A stretch of 64,000 bases of DNA from a virus, in the IMG/VR virus record IMGVR_UViG_3300046007_008124, positions 1 to 64,000 of that record. One strand, written 5' to 3'. Every line of letters begins with the position of its first letter. Position 1 is the first letter of the stretch. The notes below the pieces were generated by a model. It ran no database searches and was not told the origin of the DNA. It saw only the letters and a program-made list of their open reading frames with translations. A program made the translations under genes and the position numbers. Below, piece after piece: positions 8,762 through 18,408 of the stretch.

Positions 8762-10321
8762 TCAATTAATCCGAATATTTTGATTTAATATAGTATTATC
8801 TTTATCTAATAATTTTTGAAGTATGTTCTCAACTGTTGTTCCGTCTGTTGCAACTGGAACTGGTGCTAAACCTGGAAATGCGTGAACGTGTGAAACAAGA
8901 AAGTTTACAATTTCTTGAAGTAATACCATTAACTGGTCCCCTCTCACCATTGGATCCGTTTTCAAGTAAACTTCATTTGTAAATTTTTCTTGGTCAATAC
9001 CATATAATGTACCAGTTAAATCTATTTTACTACCTTTTGGTCCTATAACAGATTTGTGTGATAATAAATAAACAAAATCACCACCCATAGTACCATAGGT
9101 AACTGGTGTTTGTGTATATGTAGATGTCTCAACTTTAGTTCTTGTTATTGTTGGTTGTTGACCAAAAACATTTTGTTGCCAAATAAGGCCATAACCTGAA
9201 TTTGGTGCTGACTGAATTAATTTCACACCATTGTATATTTTTGTAAAATTTTGTTCATCAATAACAGTGGTTGATGTTACTGTTTCTGATAATTCAGAAT
9301 TAAATTTACTAGGTCTATAATAAAATGGGAACTGATTTTCTAAATTAACACCATCTTGTGATGGATAACTAATATAACCATTAATATTTATTTTACCATT
9401 ATTAACACCTTGGATAAACTGATTAATTAATTGTGTTGTTTCATCTGATGTTTTTCCTGTAAAATTTAATTGATATAATGTTGATGAAATATAACTTGTT
9501 AAATCTGAAGATAATGTTACTTTTGGATGTTTAGTATTTTCATCTTCTTTTAAACTAAATAATTTAATTGACCCATCAAACGTTGTTCCAGATAAATTTG
9601 TAACTTCCCACTCAACTAGGTTTTTAACATATTTTACTTCTTGTATAACGTTTGTAACCGTAGTATCCCCACTTTTTACTTTTTCTAATCCAAATGTTGA
9701 AACTTGTACAAAAGACCTTTTATCATTTGGTGTTGGTATATTAAAATCAGCACTACTAGATTCTAATGGATTTAATTTTCCAGATCTTAATAGAACACCA
9801 TCAAAACCATTTGCATCGTCTTTTCTAATAACTAAATCCGAAGTTCCACGGCCAAGAAGGGCGTTGTCACCAGGTTCCGGATATATACCAAATGCTTTTG
9901 GATCCGTAACACCGGTTTTTCTATTTTTTAACTCATTTGCCGGTTTAAAAAACTCACCACTAGCTAGCATTGTTTGTGAGTTTGTCCATTCTTCTTTAAA
10001 ATTATTTTGTGGACGAGTTATTGGACCTTGAATATAAAATTTACTATTGTCTAATCTTTCTCTTTTGTTGTAAAAGAATATATTAATGTATTCACCAACT
10101 TTTGGCACTTGGTTTATATAATATGGTAATAATGGTAAAAAAATAAAAGGGTCTCTAGCTGTCCATTTATCCTTTTCTTCATCCCAACCTTCCGGTAAGG
10201 AATCTTGATATCTTTCATAAATAGGTATAGCTCTAACTCTACCAAGCATCATAGGATCCTGATTATCATTTACGTGACCTTGAAAAATTACCTTACTTTG
10301 TAACCAACCCTCTAGACTCAT
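8762..10321 (-). CDS. Baseplate central spike / hub protein, gp5-like OB-fold
   Basis: The 519-residue protein has an N-terminal OB-fold-like region. It starts with WLQSKVIFQGHVNDNQDP, followed by MLGRVRAIPIYE, then PFIFLPLLPYYINQVPKVGE and INIFFYNKRE, as in gp5/gpV baseplate assembly proteins. The C-terminal third contains GPKGSKIDLTGTLYGID and VRGDQLMVLLQEIVNFLVSH followed by VHAFPGLAPVPVA, a segment common at the end of phage hub proteins. No lysozyme domain is visible, unlike T4 gp5. It would form the membrane-piercing centre of the baseplate. Its start overlaps the end of the small upstream gene by 29 bases. Confidence 0.65.
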   Translation of the reverse strand: MSLEGWLQSKVIFQGHVNDNQDPMMLGRVRAIPIYERYQDSLPEGWDEEKDKWTARDPFIFLPLLPYYINQVPKVGEYINIFFYNKRERLDNSKFYIQGPITRPQNNFKEEWTNSQTMLASGEFFKPANELKNRKTGVTDPKAFGIYPEPGDNALLGRGTSDLVIRKDDANGFDGVLLRSGKLNPLESSSADFNIPTPNDKRSFVQVSTFGLEKVKSGDTTVTNVIQEVKYVKNLVEWEVTNLSGTTFDGSIKLFSLKEDENTKHPKVTLSSDLTSYISSTLYQLNFTGKTSDETTQLINQFIQGVNNGKININGYISYPSQDGVNLENQFPFYYRPSKFNSELSETVTSTTVIDEQNFTKIYNGVKLIQSAPNSGYGLIWQQNVFGQQPTITRTKVETSTYTQTPVTYGTMGGDFVYLLSHKSVIGPKGSKIDLTGTLYGIDQEKFTNEVYLKTDPMVRGDQLMVLLQEIVNFLVSHVHAFPGLAPVPVATDGTTVENILQKLLDKDNTILNQNIRIN

Positions 10322-10508
10322 ATTCTTTTAATATTGTGTTATAACTTAATTCTAGTTTATCTAAATGTAAACTTAACTTTATTAAAGATTCTTTTGTTAA
10401 TTCATAATCTTTTTTTATAAACTCCATAGCTAAAACCAAATCTTTATTTGGTCTAGTTTTGTGTTCTTTAATAATCTCAACAATTTTATCTGATTCTATT
10501 TTATCCAT
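10293..10508 (-). CDS. Small helical protein between baseplate genes (71 aa)
   Basis: Starts MDKIESDKIVEIIKEHK and consists almost entirely of predicted helix with heptad-like Leu/Ile spacing, so it may be a coiled-coil assembly factor. It overlaps the spike gene start by 29 bases and lies two bases after the end of the 639-residue virion gene, so it is firmly inside the baseplate operon. No family recognised. Confidence 0.55.
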   Translation of the reverse strand: MDKIESDKIVEIIKEHKTRPNKDLVLAMEFIKKDYELTKESLIKLSLHLDKLELSYNTILKEYESRGLVTK

Positions 10509-10510
10509 AA

Positions 10511-12430
10511 TTAACCTTTTTTTCCATAACTTGATAATCCTTTAGTCACACCGATTGGTAAAACGGTCATTGGTTTTACCGCAACCTGAAGGCTACCGTT
10601 TTGTCTATCTTCTTTATCTGACCCATCTAAAATTGCCTTAATTGATACTAACATCAAATTAGGACTTCCGTCTGGCATAGGTCCGGTAGGTAGCCCAAGT
10701 TTTTCAAACTCTTCAATAACATTTAAAAACGCTCTTGTAGAAGAATAGCCGTCAAGTAATTCGGAACTTAACAAAAGTGGATAAGGAATTTTATTACCAA
10801 AACCTTTACCCGCTAATTTTAATAAAGAAAGTAATTCATCAATAACACTTTTACATTCTCTAAAATCTTTTACAATATTTGCTAACGTTACTAAAACTTC
10901 AGTTAAAGAACGTATTGCTTCTAATCTATTTCGTATTTTTTCATTTTTAATGTCACCAATAATACCCTTAATTAAACTTAAAATGTCTTTTCTTATTATG
11001 TTAAATAATATTTTAGCAAAAAGAGCACCGATTTTTGATGCAATATTTACTATCATTTTTTTAAATCTTTTAGCAAAATCCATAAAAGAATTAATTGCTA
11101 AATCAACATTATCCCCTAAAGCTTTTAGCATAACAATTAATGGTAGTAAAACTTTTGGTGTTAAAAGAGCTAATATAACTGCTTTTGGAAATTCTTTTAA
11201 GAATGATAAATCAATATCAATTTCTAATGGAAACCAACCTGGGTTACTAGTTAAAATGTCTGTTAAATTTGCGGCGTCATCAATGTTGTTATTGTTGTTT
11301 GAGTCTTCAACAAAATTTAAATTATTTAAACCATTTAAAATGTCATCAGTATTTACCGGTAATTTAACAGTATCACACTCCTCAAATTCAACAACACCTA
11401 ATTTAATATCTGAAATTTTTTGATCTATAATTCTTAAATCAACTTCGTCAAACTCAAAAAAAGATTCATCTATTGTATCATTTTCAGAAACCTTTGCTGT
11501 TCCAGAAACATCAATTTCTTCATTTTTGTCAAAACAAATTCCAAGGATTCTTTGTAAGATTAAAAGTATTTTTTGTAAGTCACCTAATTCTAATTTTCCT
11601 TCACCTTTTTTTATTGATATAACACCAGAAAGTTGGTTCATTAAATTTGCAAAAATTGATTTATAATCAAGAATATTTATTGTCGAATAATAGTCTTTTA
11701 TAAATTCTGTTATTTTGTTAACATTATTTACTCTATTTTTTAAATCTATTTTATAAAAATTACCCTGTATTGTTTGTGATGTTATTGGATCCACGTAACT
11801 TTCAACATATGTTATATCAAATAGTTCTTGATTAGATTTTCCTTTATATGCTGGATTACCAGATGGTACAGAATATGGTTGATTAATATTTTGAATTCTA
11901 CTATATAATTCTCTATTCATTGAAAATGGGTAATTATTATACTGAATATCATTAGCTTCATACAATGGTTTACCAACATCACTTTGTGGATCTTCTTTTA
12001 ATAAATTTTGTAAATCAATTGATTTAACTCGTATATATAAAGTTTGATTTGTAAATTCTTGATCTTGTGAACAACCAATAGCACTTGTAATTTCATTAAT
12101 TATTAACTCAATTATTTTTGGTTTTAATTCCTCAATAGATTTTACAAAAGTTTTTTTAAGATATTTTTTTGTACTTTTACCTGAACCTGTTGATAAAAAT
12201 TTTAAATTAAATAAATTATCTAATTGAGATTTTTTTTCTTTTTGGTGTTTTTTTTTATTTTTTTTTGCTTCAGATAATTGCTTAGAAATATTACTAGTTT
12301 TTTCTTCAAGTGAACTACCTTTCTTTTTTTTTAGGTTGTCACTATCTTCTTTTATTTTTTTATATTTTTTATTTATTGATATTTTACCACCAACAGAATC
12401 AAAACCATTATTAATATCTAAAGTAGCCAT
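10511..12430 (-). CDS. Large virion protein of baseplate operon, function unknown
   Basis: A 639-residue protein with a Lys-rich coiled-coil N-terminus (residues 15-75), a charged mixed middle, and a hydrophobic helical region (about 415-520) with segments such as FPKAVILALLTPKVLLPLIV. The C-terminus ends YGKKG. Hydrophobic helices next to spike genes suggest a tail-tube, hub or tape-measure-associated role, but I do not recognise the family. It shares one base with the upstream gene (start and stop overlap at 12430), implying coupled translation. Confidence 0.5.
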   Translation of the reverse strand: MATLDINNGFDSVGGKISINKKYKKIKEDSDNLKKKKGSSLEEKTSNISKQLSEAKKNKKKHQKEKKSQLDNLFNLKFLSTGSGKSTKKYLKKTFVKSIEELKPKIIELIINEITSAIGCSQDQEFTNQTLYIRVKSIDLQNLLKEDPQSDVGKPLYEANDIQYNNYPFSMNRELYSRIQNINQPYSVPSGNPAYKGKSNQELFDITYVESYVDPITSQTIQGNFYKIDLKNRVNNVNKITEFIKDYYSTINILDYKSIFANLMNQLSGVISIKKGEGKLELGDLQKILLILQRILGICFDKNEEIDVSGTAKVSENDTIDESFFEFDEVDLRIIDQKISDIKLGVVEFEECDTVKLPVNTDDILNGLNNLNFVEDSNNNNNIDDAANLTDILTSNPGWFPLEIDIDLSFLKEFPKAVILALLTPKVLLPLIVMLKALGDNVDLAINSFMDFAKRFKKMIVNIASKIGALFAKILFNIIRKDILSLIKGIIGDIKNEKIRNRLEAIRSLTEVLVTLANIVKDFRECKSVIDELLSLLKLAGKGFGNKIPYPLLLSSELLDGYSSTRAFLNVIEEFEKLGLPTGPMPDGSPNLMLVSIKAILDGSDKEDRQNGSLQVAVKPMTVLPIGVTKGLSSYGKKG

Positions 12431-12801
12431 TACTTGTTCATTTTATAACCACCATCGGTAGATGTGTCTTTATCAATTAAACTTTTCATTATATCATCAT
12501 CGAAATCTAAATCGGTTAATGTAAAGTTTTCTTGTTTATCTTGAGATTTTTGCCAAATTTGTGCTTGTAATTTTGATAGAGAAAGTTTTTTCTCAACACA
12601 ATCATTAATAATTTTTTGTTGTTTTTCTATTACAGGACCGATTAATGTCATATCTTCCGGTTCTTTCATCATAGTCAACATCTTATTTTGGATTCTTATT
12701 GCAGTATTTCTTTGTTCAACTAGTTCGTTGTAAATTTCTTGCATAAGAGACAACATCGACTCTTTTGTTAAATTAATTTGTTTTTTTTGTGGTCTAGGCA
12801 T
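12430..12801 (-). CDS. Small coiled-coil phage protein (123 aa)
   Basis: Begins MPRPQKKQINLTKESML. The central region (about 20-85) is a long amphipathic helix, and the C-terminus is acidic (DLDFDDDIM). The start codon is preceded directly by TATTTATTGTT, a motif also found before the genes at 44270 and 51294. It lies immediately after the late sigma gene and before the large virion gene. It could be a baseplate chaperone; no family is recognised. Confidence 0.5.
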   Translation of the reverse strand: MPRPQKKQINLTKESMLSLMQEIYNELVEQRNTAIRIQNKMLTMMKEPEDMTLIGPVIEKQQKIINDCVEKKLSLSKLQAQIWQKSQDKQENFTLTDLDFDDDIMKSLIDKDTSTDGGYKMNK

Positions 12802-12813
12802 AACAATAAATAC

Positions 12814-13563
12814 TTATTTTGATAATTCGTTTACAATTTTAAAATATATTTTTTTATATCTTTTTAAAGAATTTCTAATTTCTTTTGTTGTTAGGTTTGT
12901 CATTTCTCTTAATTCAAACAAAATTATGTTTTTATTAAACTTATTATTATTTGTTGTATCTTGAAATATTGTTGAGTAATTTTGAAATATGTCGTGTAAA
13001 GCTTCACCTAATTTAATTTCTTGTTCTGTAACGCCTTTTTCATCAAATGATGTTTTTAATTCTAATAAAAATTTATTTATTATTTGTTCGGTTGTAACTT
13101 CATCACCATCTATGTAATAAACCATATTTGGCATCGCGTCTAAATCACTTGAAATGTCTTCGTACGATATTTTTCTATTTGTCTCTTTTTGGTCTTTTTG
13201 TATTTGACCCATCAAATAATTTTTACAAATTGTACCAAAATAAGAGTATGCTTTCTTTTCTTTTGACGGTTTAAATTTGTCAATTTTTGTCATAAGAAAA
13301 GAATGTGTGTCCATATGAATCTCTTCAAAATCCATATCTTTTCTATACAATTTATATCGTCTTATAATTGACGAAATCATTTTATCTAAAGGATCTTTTA
13401 AAAACTCATTATATATTTTATTTTTATCTTCCCTCGAATTTGAACTTAGATATAATCTAACAGCATTTTCTTCCGGCTCATCAAAATATTTTTTAACAGT
13501 TGGTTTTCGTCCTTTCTTTTTCTTTTGTATTTCTTCAGTTTTTAACTCTTCATTTTCAAGCAT
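12814..13563 (-). CDS. Late-transcription sigma factor, T4 gp55-like
   Basis: A 249-residue protein with a basic N-terminal tail (KKKKGRKP). A sigma region-2-like stretch at about 55-125 includes MISSIIRRYKLYRK, DMDFEEIHMDTHSFLMTKID and KAYSYFGTICKNYLMGQIQKD. The 'aysYFg.icknyl' pattern is typical of phage late sigma factors and region 2 of sigma70 proteins. A C-terminal helix-turn-helix-like region (TTKEIRNSLKRYKKIY) may bind DNA or clamp partners. It should direct host RNA polymerase to late promoters; exact TATAAATA boxes lie upstream of virion genes in this window. It is longer than T4 gp55 (185 aa). A one-base overlap joins it to the next gene. Confidence 0.72.
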   Translation of the reverse strand: MLENEELKTEEIQKKKKGRKPTVKKYFDEPEENAVRLYLSSNSREDKNKIYNEFLKDPLDKMISSIIRRYKLYRKDMDFEEIHMDTHSFLMTKIDKFKPSKEKKAYSYFGTICKNYLMGQIQKDQKETNRKISYEDISSDLDAMPNMVYYIDGDEVTTEQIINKFLLELKTSFDEKGVTEQEIKLGEALHDIFQNYSTIFQDTTNNNKFNKNIILFELREMTNLTTKEIRNSLKRYKKIYFKIVNELSK

Positions 13564-14363
13564 TAAATCTCTTGAGGTTCATATTTTATTTCTCTTTGTG
13601 AAGTAAATAAATATTCTTTTTTTGCCGAATCAATCCAAAATTTAACTTCATCTTCTGCTAATTTTTCTTCACCATATTTATAATTCCAGAAAATTGATCC
13701 TTCTCTCATATTCATATGTTTATAACCTATTTTTGGTATTGTTAAAAATTTAACATTAGATTGTGTCATTCTTAAAAAGAATTCATAACCAAAGGTTAAT
13801 TTTATGTTTGGTTTAAAACCACCATTTTTTAAAAAAGATTCTTTTTTAATGACCATTCCTGATATTTGAAAATTTTGGTACGTTTGTAAAGTTTCATTAC
13901 TTAAATAACCAAGTTCTTGTGTAAAGTTTGCAGCAAACGTCGCTTCATTTGTAAAACCAGCAAAAATACCTTTTTCATCAACATCAACAACTATTGGTAA
14001 AAATGAGTCAACATCTTTATATATCTCCATGTATTTTTTAACATTTTTAAACCATATATTTGAATATTCGTCGTCAAATTCTAATAATGATACCCACTCA
14101 CTGTTTGCTTGTTTAACACCTTCGTTAACTTGGTTAGCAAAGTTAGGTTCTTTATCCCAAAGAATACGATTTACGGTAAGACCACTAAAATTAAAGTTAT
14201 TTAAAAAATTAACTAATAATTCTTCATCTGTATGAACTAAAATTAATTCTTTTACATTCTCACCTTGGTTTAGTACTGAAATTATACTTTTTTCAAAGTA
14301 CTCGTCAAATAATTTAAATTTACCACTTTTTATTGGTAAGATAACTGATATTTTATTTTCCAT
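13563..14363 (-). CDS. Family 2-type glycosyltransferase
   Basis: The 266-residue protein has a GT-A nucleotide-sugar fold. The beta-1 strand is ISVILPIKSG, followed by SVLNQGENVKELILVH, the metal-binding acidic motif LLEFDDEYS (about 92-100), and an acceptor region with GGFKPNIKLTFGYEFFLRM. It transfers a sugar from a nucleotide donor to an unknown acceptor. It is the first of a long minus-strand series of glycan genes, and its ends touch or overlap both neighbours. No membrane segment is visible, so it is cytoplasmic. Confidence 0.75.
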   Translation of the reverse strand: MENKISVILPIKSGKFKLFDEYFEKSIISVLNQGENVKELILVHTDEELLVNFLNNFNFSGLTVNRILWDKEPNFANQVNEGVKQANSEWVSLLEFDDEYSNIWFKNVKKYMEIYKDVDSFLPIVVDVDEKGIFAGFTNEATFAANFTQELGYLSNETLQTYQNFQISGMVIKKESFLKNGGFKPNIKLTFGYEFFLRMTQSNVKFLTIPKIGYKHMNMREGSIFWNYKYGEEKLAEDEVKFWIDSAKKEYLFTSQREIKYEPQEI

Positions 14364-14364
14364 A

Positions 14365-15426
14365 TTATTCTATTGTTTCAAGTTTATTTATTTGTTCTTT
14401 AAAAGTTGTTGCTCTAGTTGTTATCATTTTATCAAAAATACTTACAACGTTAGTATTAAAATCTTCTTCAGTTTTTAAGTTATTTTTTGTTTTTTCCATT
14501 TCACTGTATAACTCTGGACTAATATTGTCTTCTAACCAATTTTGGATGTAATCGGCAATAACATCAACTAAAATATTTTGATTGTTAATCCAAATTCCAT
14601 TATTTTCGTTCATCCATTCCGGAACCATATTTGGGACTACCCCTATAACTGGAATACCCATTTTAATAGATTCTAAAGGAAAAGTACCATATGCTGAAGT
14701 ATTATCAATCCAAATAGAAACAAAACTATCTTTCATTCTTTCAGCAAAATCATTTTCAGATAAACCTCTTAAATCTCTAAATGTAAACCATCTATATTGT
14801 GGAAATCTAGTATAAAAAGCTTTAATTAAATTTGTCGTATCTCTATGATCTCTTGTATGAATATTGATAATTGTTTTTGGTGGAAGTTCCGGAGTTTTAA
14901 AATTTTCAGAAATGAATGGCTCAACAACATCAATTGATACATTTCTCATAATGTTTTCAATCCACTCCTTCTGTTTTTCAGAGGTTGTAATACATTTGTA
15001 AATACCAAGTTGAGTCCAGGTTTCACCTGGTTGTAAAGTTTCAAATATATGGTCATAAGCTTGACAAAGTACAACTTTACCGCAAGGTAACTTTTTAACT
15101 TGATCCATAACAAAACCATAAATTTCCGGAATAATAATTAAGTCTTCCGGAGAAACTTCTAAATTACCACCCTCAATTGATTTGTGTTGTAGTTCATTCA
15201 TATATTCTTCACCTAACCAACTTGATACACCAAAGTAATCTGGTTTTTCGTGAAGAATTGTTGGGTTATAACCTGAGTTTTTTAAAGCCATAGCCATTTG
15301 ATAAATGTACCTTACAGACGCTTTTGCGTTACCTTTTGTGTCTTGTACTAGGAAGTAAATTCGTAATGTCTTTTCTTCCATATTTTTTATTGAATTTTCA
15401 ACCTTTAATATTTGTTCTTGATTCAT
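14365..15426 (-). CDS. GT-B fold glycosyltransferase
   Basis: A 353-residue protein with an N-terminal Rossmann domain (LRIYFLVQDTKGNAKASVRY, then AMALKNSGYNPTILHEKPDY). The C-terminal donor domain contains FVSIWIDNTSAYGTFPLESI and MGIPVIGVVPNMVPEW, the E-containing loop typical of GT-B enzymes. It resembles family 4-like glycosyltransferases. The substrate is unknown. It lies between a GT2 gene and a small hypothetical gene, in the same direction and with short gaps. Confidence 0.7.
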   Translation of the reverse strand: MNQEQILKVENSIKNMEEKTLRIYFLVQDTKGNAKASVRYIYQMAMALKNSGYNPTILHEKPDYFGVSSWLGEEYMNELQHKSIEGGNLEVSPEDLIIIPEIYGFVMDQVKKLPCGKVVLCQAYDHIFETLQPGETWTQLGIYKCITTSEKQKEWIENIMRNVSIDVVEPFISENFKTPELPPKTIINIHTRDHRDTTNLIKAFYTRFPQYRWFTFRDLRGLSENDFAERMKDSFVSIWIDNTSAYGTFPLESIKMGIPVIGVVPNMVPEWMNENNGIWINNQNILVDVIADYIQNWLEDNISPELYSEMEKTKNNLKTEEDFNTNVVSIFDKMITTRATTFKEQINKLETIE

Positions 15427-15432
15427 AACTTT

Positions 15433-15687
15433 TTATATTTTGTTTATTATTTTTTTCATTAATAATGTATTAAATGCTAATTTAAATGGTATTGATAATT
15501 CGGTTGATTTCATACCTAAATTTTCATCAACCTCACCATCTTCAGTTAACAAAACATCTAATAACAATTTTGTTGTTTCATACTTAACAACATGAATATT
15601 TGTCTCACCAGACTCACCCATAAATTGTGTAAACTCATCTAACTTGTCTAAGTCAATATAATAATTTTCATTCCATACTTCAAACAT
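15433..15687 (-). CDS. Small hypothetical protein (84 aa)
   Basis: Begins MFEVWNENYYIDLDKLDEF; acidic, alpha/beta in character, with no domain recognised. It overlaps the start-side neighbour (15680) by eight bases, which supports translation as part of the operon. A regulatory or accessory role is possible but not shown. Confidence 0.5.
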   Translation of the reverse strand: MFEVWNENYYIDLDKLDEFTQFMGESGETNIHVVKYETTKLLLDVLLTEDGEVDENLGMKSTELSIPFKLAFNTLLMKKIINKI

Positions 15688-16339
15688 AAGATTCTATTTT
15701 TTTTAAGATTTCATTAAATTCAGATAGTGTGTTTATTTCGTATTCTGATTTAATTTGTTTATTGTAATTTGTATTGTATTTTACAACAATTTTATTTTCT
15801 GGTTTTTCTAATAATAAGGTAGGATTTGCGGTAAGTAAAATATCCACACTATTCCACATGTCATTTTTTGTTATTTCACTATAAAACATAATTTTTTCTA
15901 TCAAACAACCAAACTTAGATAAGAAAAAAAGTGAAGCCGGTTTTGACTTTCCAATTTCATCAGAAACAATGGACATTTCATAAGAATCTCTTAATTCGTA
16001 ATATAAATCATTTAACATACTAAATGTTGTCATTTCTGTTGATGGGGCGTGACCAAATAACTCCATTGTATATTCTTCAAACATAAATGAAAATAACTCT
16101 TCTTTATTTTGGAAAGAAAAATGTTTCATTAAATCTAATGAGTCAACATCACTTAATATTTCATATTTAAATGGTTCTGAAATTTGATTTTCTTCTGTAT
16201 TACCAGATAGGTCAATATTAAATGTCTGACTAACAAAATCTTCTTGATTTAAATCAATTAAATGTTTTTCATAAATTTGTTTAAACTTTTCTATAGTATC
16301 TCTTAAAACACCATTAATATCAATCCCTATTTTCGTCAT
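15680..16339 (-). CDS. HAD-like hydrolase / nucleotidase-like protein
   Basis: The 219-residue protein starts MTKIGIDINGVLRDT, matching the HAD motif I pattern hhhDhNGhhxxT with Asp7 as the presumed nucleophile; the usual second Asp is Asn9. A later SIVSDEIGKSKPASLFFLSKFG resembles motifs II/III of the superfamily. Replacement of the acid/base Asp by Asn suggests either altered chemistry or a binding role only. It overlaps the phoH-like gene by 20 bases at the 5' side. The substrate is unknown. Confidence 0.5.
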   Translation of the reverse strand: MTKIGIDINGVLRDTIEKFKQIYEKHLIDLNQEDFVSQTFNIDLSGNTEENQISEPFKYEILSDVDSLDLMKHFSFQNKEELFSFMFEEYTMELFGHAPSTEMTTFSMLNDLYYELRDSYEMSIVSDEIGKSKPASLFFLSKFGCLIEKIMFYSEITKNDMWNSVDILLTANPTLLLEKPENKIVVKYNTNYNKQIKSEYEINTLSEFNEILKKIESYV

Positions 16340-17054
16340 CGTACTTTTTCAAAATTTTACCAATTAATGGATTACGAACATTTTTTGCGTCTCTAAAATC
16401 ATAGACACCAATATCATCAATGTTTTTAAATCTTTGTATTGCATCATATAGACCAGATTGTTTTTTATCCTTATATCTATCTGTTTGTTCTAAATCTCCT
16501 GATATAAAGAATTTACTATTAAAACCAATTCTTGTCAATAGTAATTTCATTTGATTTGGTGTTGAGTTTTGTGCTTCTTCAAAAATTAGTATTGAATTGT
16601 CAATGTTCATACCCCTCATATAAGCAAGAGCAAATACCTCAATAATTTCAGCTTCCTTTAACTTTTCTCTAGCTTCTTTACCGATAATTTTATTTAAAAG
16701 ATAGTATGATGGAAATATATAAGGATCCAATTTTTCTTCAAGATTACCAGGTAAAGAACCTAATTTTTCTTCAGCTTCAACAGCCGGACGAACAATGATA
16801 ATTTTTTCATAAGAATTATCTGAATCGATAAGTAAATCAACGGCAGCTTTCATTGCAATATAAGATTTACCAACACCAGCAGGGCCTGAAGCAACTGTAA
16901 TTTGATTGTTTTTTAAAATATTATAATACTCCTCTTGGTGTTCTGTTAAAAATTTATTTCTTTGTTTTTTCTTTATAACGGCATTTATAAAATCTTTTCT
17001 TGAAATTGGTTGTGCTGTTGTTTGTTCTTCTTTTGGTTTTGTTTTTCTAGTCAT
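16320..17054 (-). CDS. phoH: PhoH-like ATPase
   Basis: A 244-residue P-loop protein. Walker A is GPAGVGKS (57-64). The family signatures VRPAVEAEEKLGSLPGNLEEK and FALAYMRGMNI are present, followed by Walker B ILIFEEAQN (155-163) and then MKLLLTRIG and FFISGDLEQTD. This matches the PhoH family, common in phages and proposed to act as RNA helicase/ATPase during phosphate stress or RNA turnover. It is nested among glycan genes, overlapping both neighbours, which is a common gene-packing pattern in T4-like phages. Confidence 0.9.
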   Translation of the reverse strand: MTRKTKPKEEQTTAQPISRKDFINAVIKKKQRNKFLTEHQEEYYNILKNNQITVASGPAGVGKSYIAMKAAVDLLIDSDNSYEKIIIVRPAVEAEEKLGSLPGNLEEKLDPYIFPSYYLLNKIIGKEAREKLKEAEIIEVFALAYMRGMNIDNSILIFEEAQNSTPNQMKLLLTRIGFNSKFFISGDLEQTDRYKDKKQSGLYDAIQRFKNIDDIGVYDFRDAKNVRNPLIGKILKKYDDENRD

Positions 17055-17721
17055 AGTTATATTTTATTTTTTTTAATACAAATTCATTACTTGATGGTTT
17101 ATCTATGTTTGTTAAACTAAGTTCTGGGTATACTAATGAACCAATTATTTCATATTCATTATTTAATAATTCTAATACAATATAATCAACAGCACCTTTA
17201 ACTTTTGGGCTATAGATATTATCCATATAATCATCAAAAACAATATAACCACCAGGTTTAACTAAATTAGAAAAATTTTTAAAATCATTTAAAACCCCTT
17301 CGTATGAGTGATCACCATCAATAAAAAGAATATCAACAGATTTTACGGTTTTTTTTACCGATTCTATAATTTTTTCATCAAAAGAACTACCCTCAAAATA
17401 ATCATAAGAGCAGTTTTCATTTTTAAATTTATTAACATTACGAATTGGTATCTCTTTATTTATTGGTGATCCTAAATCAACACTATAGACTTTTTTAACT
17501 TTTGGGTTAGTAGATACTAGGGAAGCTGATCCACCAGCAAAAGCACCAATTTCTAAATAAGTAATATCATTATGATTAAAAGAATCACATATATCATAAA
17601 GTATGTGATAGTGATTATGGAAACTTTTATTTTCCATGTTTTCTATGATAAAATTTACTTTATCTAAAGAATTTTTTGTAATATTAAAAGGAATATTATT
17701 TTCTTGAGTAACCTTCTTCAT
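17047..17721 (-). CDS. Class I SAM-dependent methyltransferase (Methyltransf_24-like)
   Basis: The 224-residue protein has a Rossmann methyltransferase core: ITYLEIGAFAGGSASL (SAM-binding glycine loop), VKKVYSVDLGSP, VDILFIDGDHSYEGVLNDF and LVKPGGYIVFDDY. The 'FIDGDHSYEGV..D' motif is typical of the family that methylates sugars or small metabolites. Given its glycan-gene neighbours, it probably methylates a sugar. It overlaps the phoH-like start and the upstream GT2 gene's end. Confidence 0.75.
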   Translation of the reverse strand: MKKVTQENNIPFNITKNSLDKVNFIIENMENKSFHNHYHILYDICDSFNHNDITYLEIGAFAGGSASLVSTNPKVKKVYSVDLGSPINKEIPIRNVNKFKNENCSYDYFEGSSFDEKIIESVKKTVKSVDILFIDGDHSYEGVLNDFKNFSNLVKPGGYIVFDDYMDNIYSPKVKGAVDYIVLELLNNEYEIIGSLVYPELSLTNIDKPSSNEFVLKKIKYNYD

Positions 17722-18406
17722 CGTGTCTACATGTTAATTTGTTTATAAAATAACTCTTTAGGTTATTTGATTCAATATAATTTCTTACCCTCTCCCAGAG
17801 ATCAGCATCAGCTGGTAACCCAACTTTTTTATTAAGGTCATATAAATCTCTATAAAGTAAAGGAATTTGTTTAAAATTCATACATACTGAGGAATGTATT
17901 AGACAACTAGACTTTGGTAAAAATATGTTGTATAAGTTTTGTGTGTTTTGATTTGGGAGGAACCTATTTTCTGACATATGTGTTGATTTAGTACAAACCC
18001 ATGATGCACCAGTATTTTTAATACATTTGTAAATTTCTTCTAGATGATCTTCTAACCACCAATCGTCGTGGTCAAGATGACAAATATATTCATAACCATC
18101 TTTTAAAGATTTTAAAATTCCGTGGTTTGTTGCGTTAACACCGCCATAAGACCATAAAGCTTTCTTATCGTCTTTGTAGTTGTCTCTTTCTTTTGCGTAA
18201 GGTAGATTCTCAAAGTATAATTTATTACTATCATACTTTGAAACTAACTCTAGTATCTCAGAGTTATTTTCATATTTATCCCCAATTAAATATACTTTAA
18301 ATTCTTTATAAGTTTGGTTAAATACAGAATCAAGAGTTCTTTTTAATAGTTCTGGTGTTCTTTTATCGTCTCTTTGGTATGTACTAATTACAATTGAGAA
18401 TTTCAT
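17696..18406 (-). CDS. Family 2 glycosyltransferase
   Basis: A 236-residue GT-A enzyme. It shows FSIVISTYQRDDKRTPELLK, RTLDSVFNQTYKEFKVYLIG and the DxD-like acidic motif HLDHDDWWLEDHLEEI (about 118-133). The sequence context 'DHDDWW.EDHL' is close to many phage and bacterial GT2 proteins. Cytoplasmic, with no membrane segment. It overlaps the methyltransferase gene by 26 bases and is followed by the NeuD-like acyltransferase. Confidence 0.78.
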   Translation of the reverse strand: MKFSIVISTYQRDDKRTPELLKRTLDSVFNQTYKEFKVYLIGDKYENNSEILELVSKYDSNKLYFENLPYAKERDNYKDDKKALWSYGGVNATNHGILKSLKDGYEYICHLDHDDWWLEDHLEEIYKCIKNTGASWVCTKSTHMSENRFLPNQNTQNLYNIFLPKSSCLIHSSVCMNFKQIPLLYRDLYDLNKKVGLPADADLWERVRNYIESNNLKSYFINKLTCRHDEEGYSRK

Positions 18407-18408
18407 AA

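Noticed and set aside
10950-11423. Plus-strand frame inside the 639-residue virion gene
   Set aside because: It is an antisense shadow of hydrophobic helices on the minus strand, with no recognisable domain.
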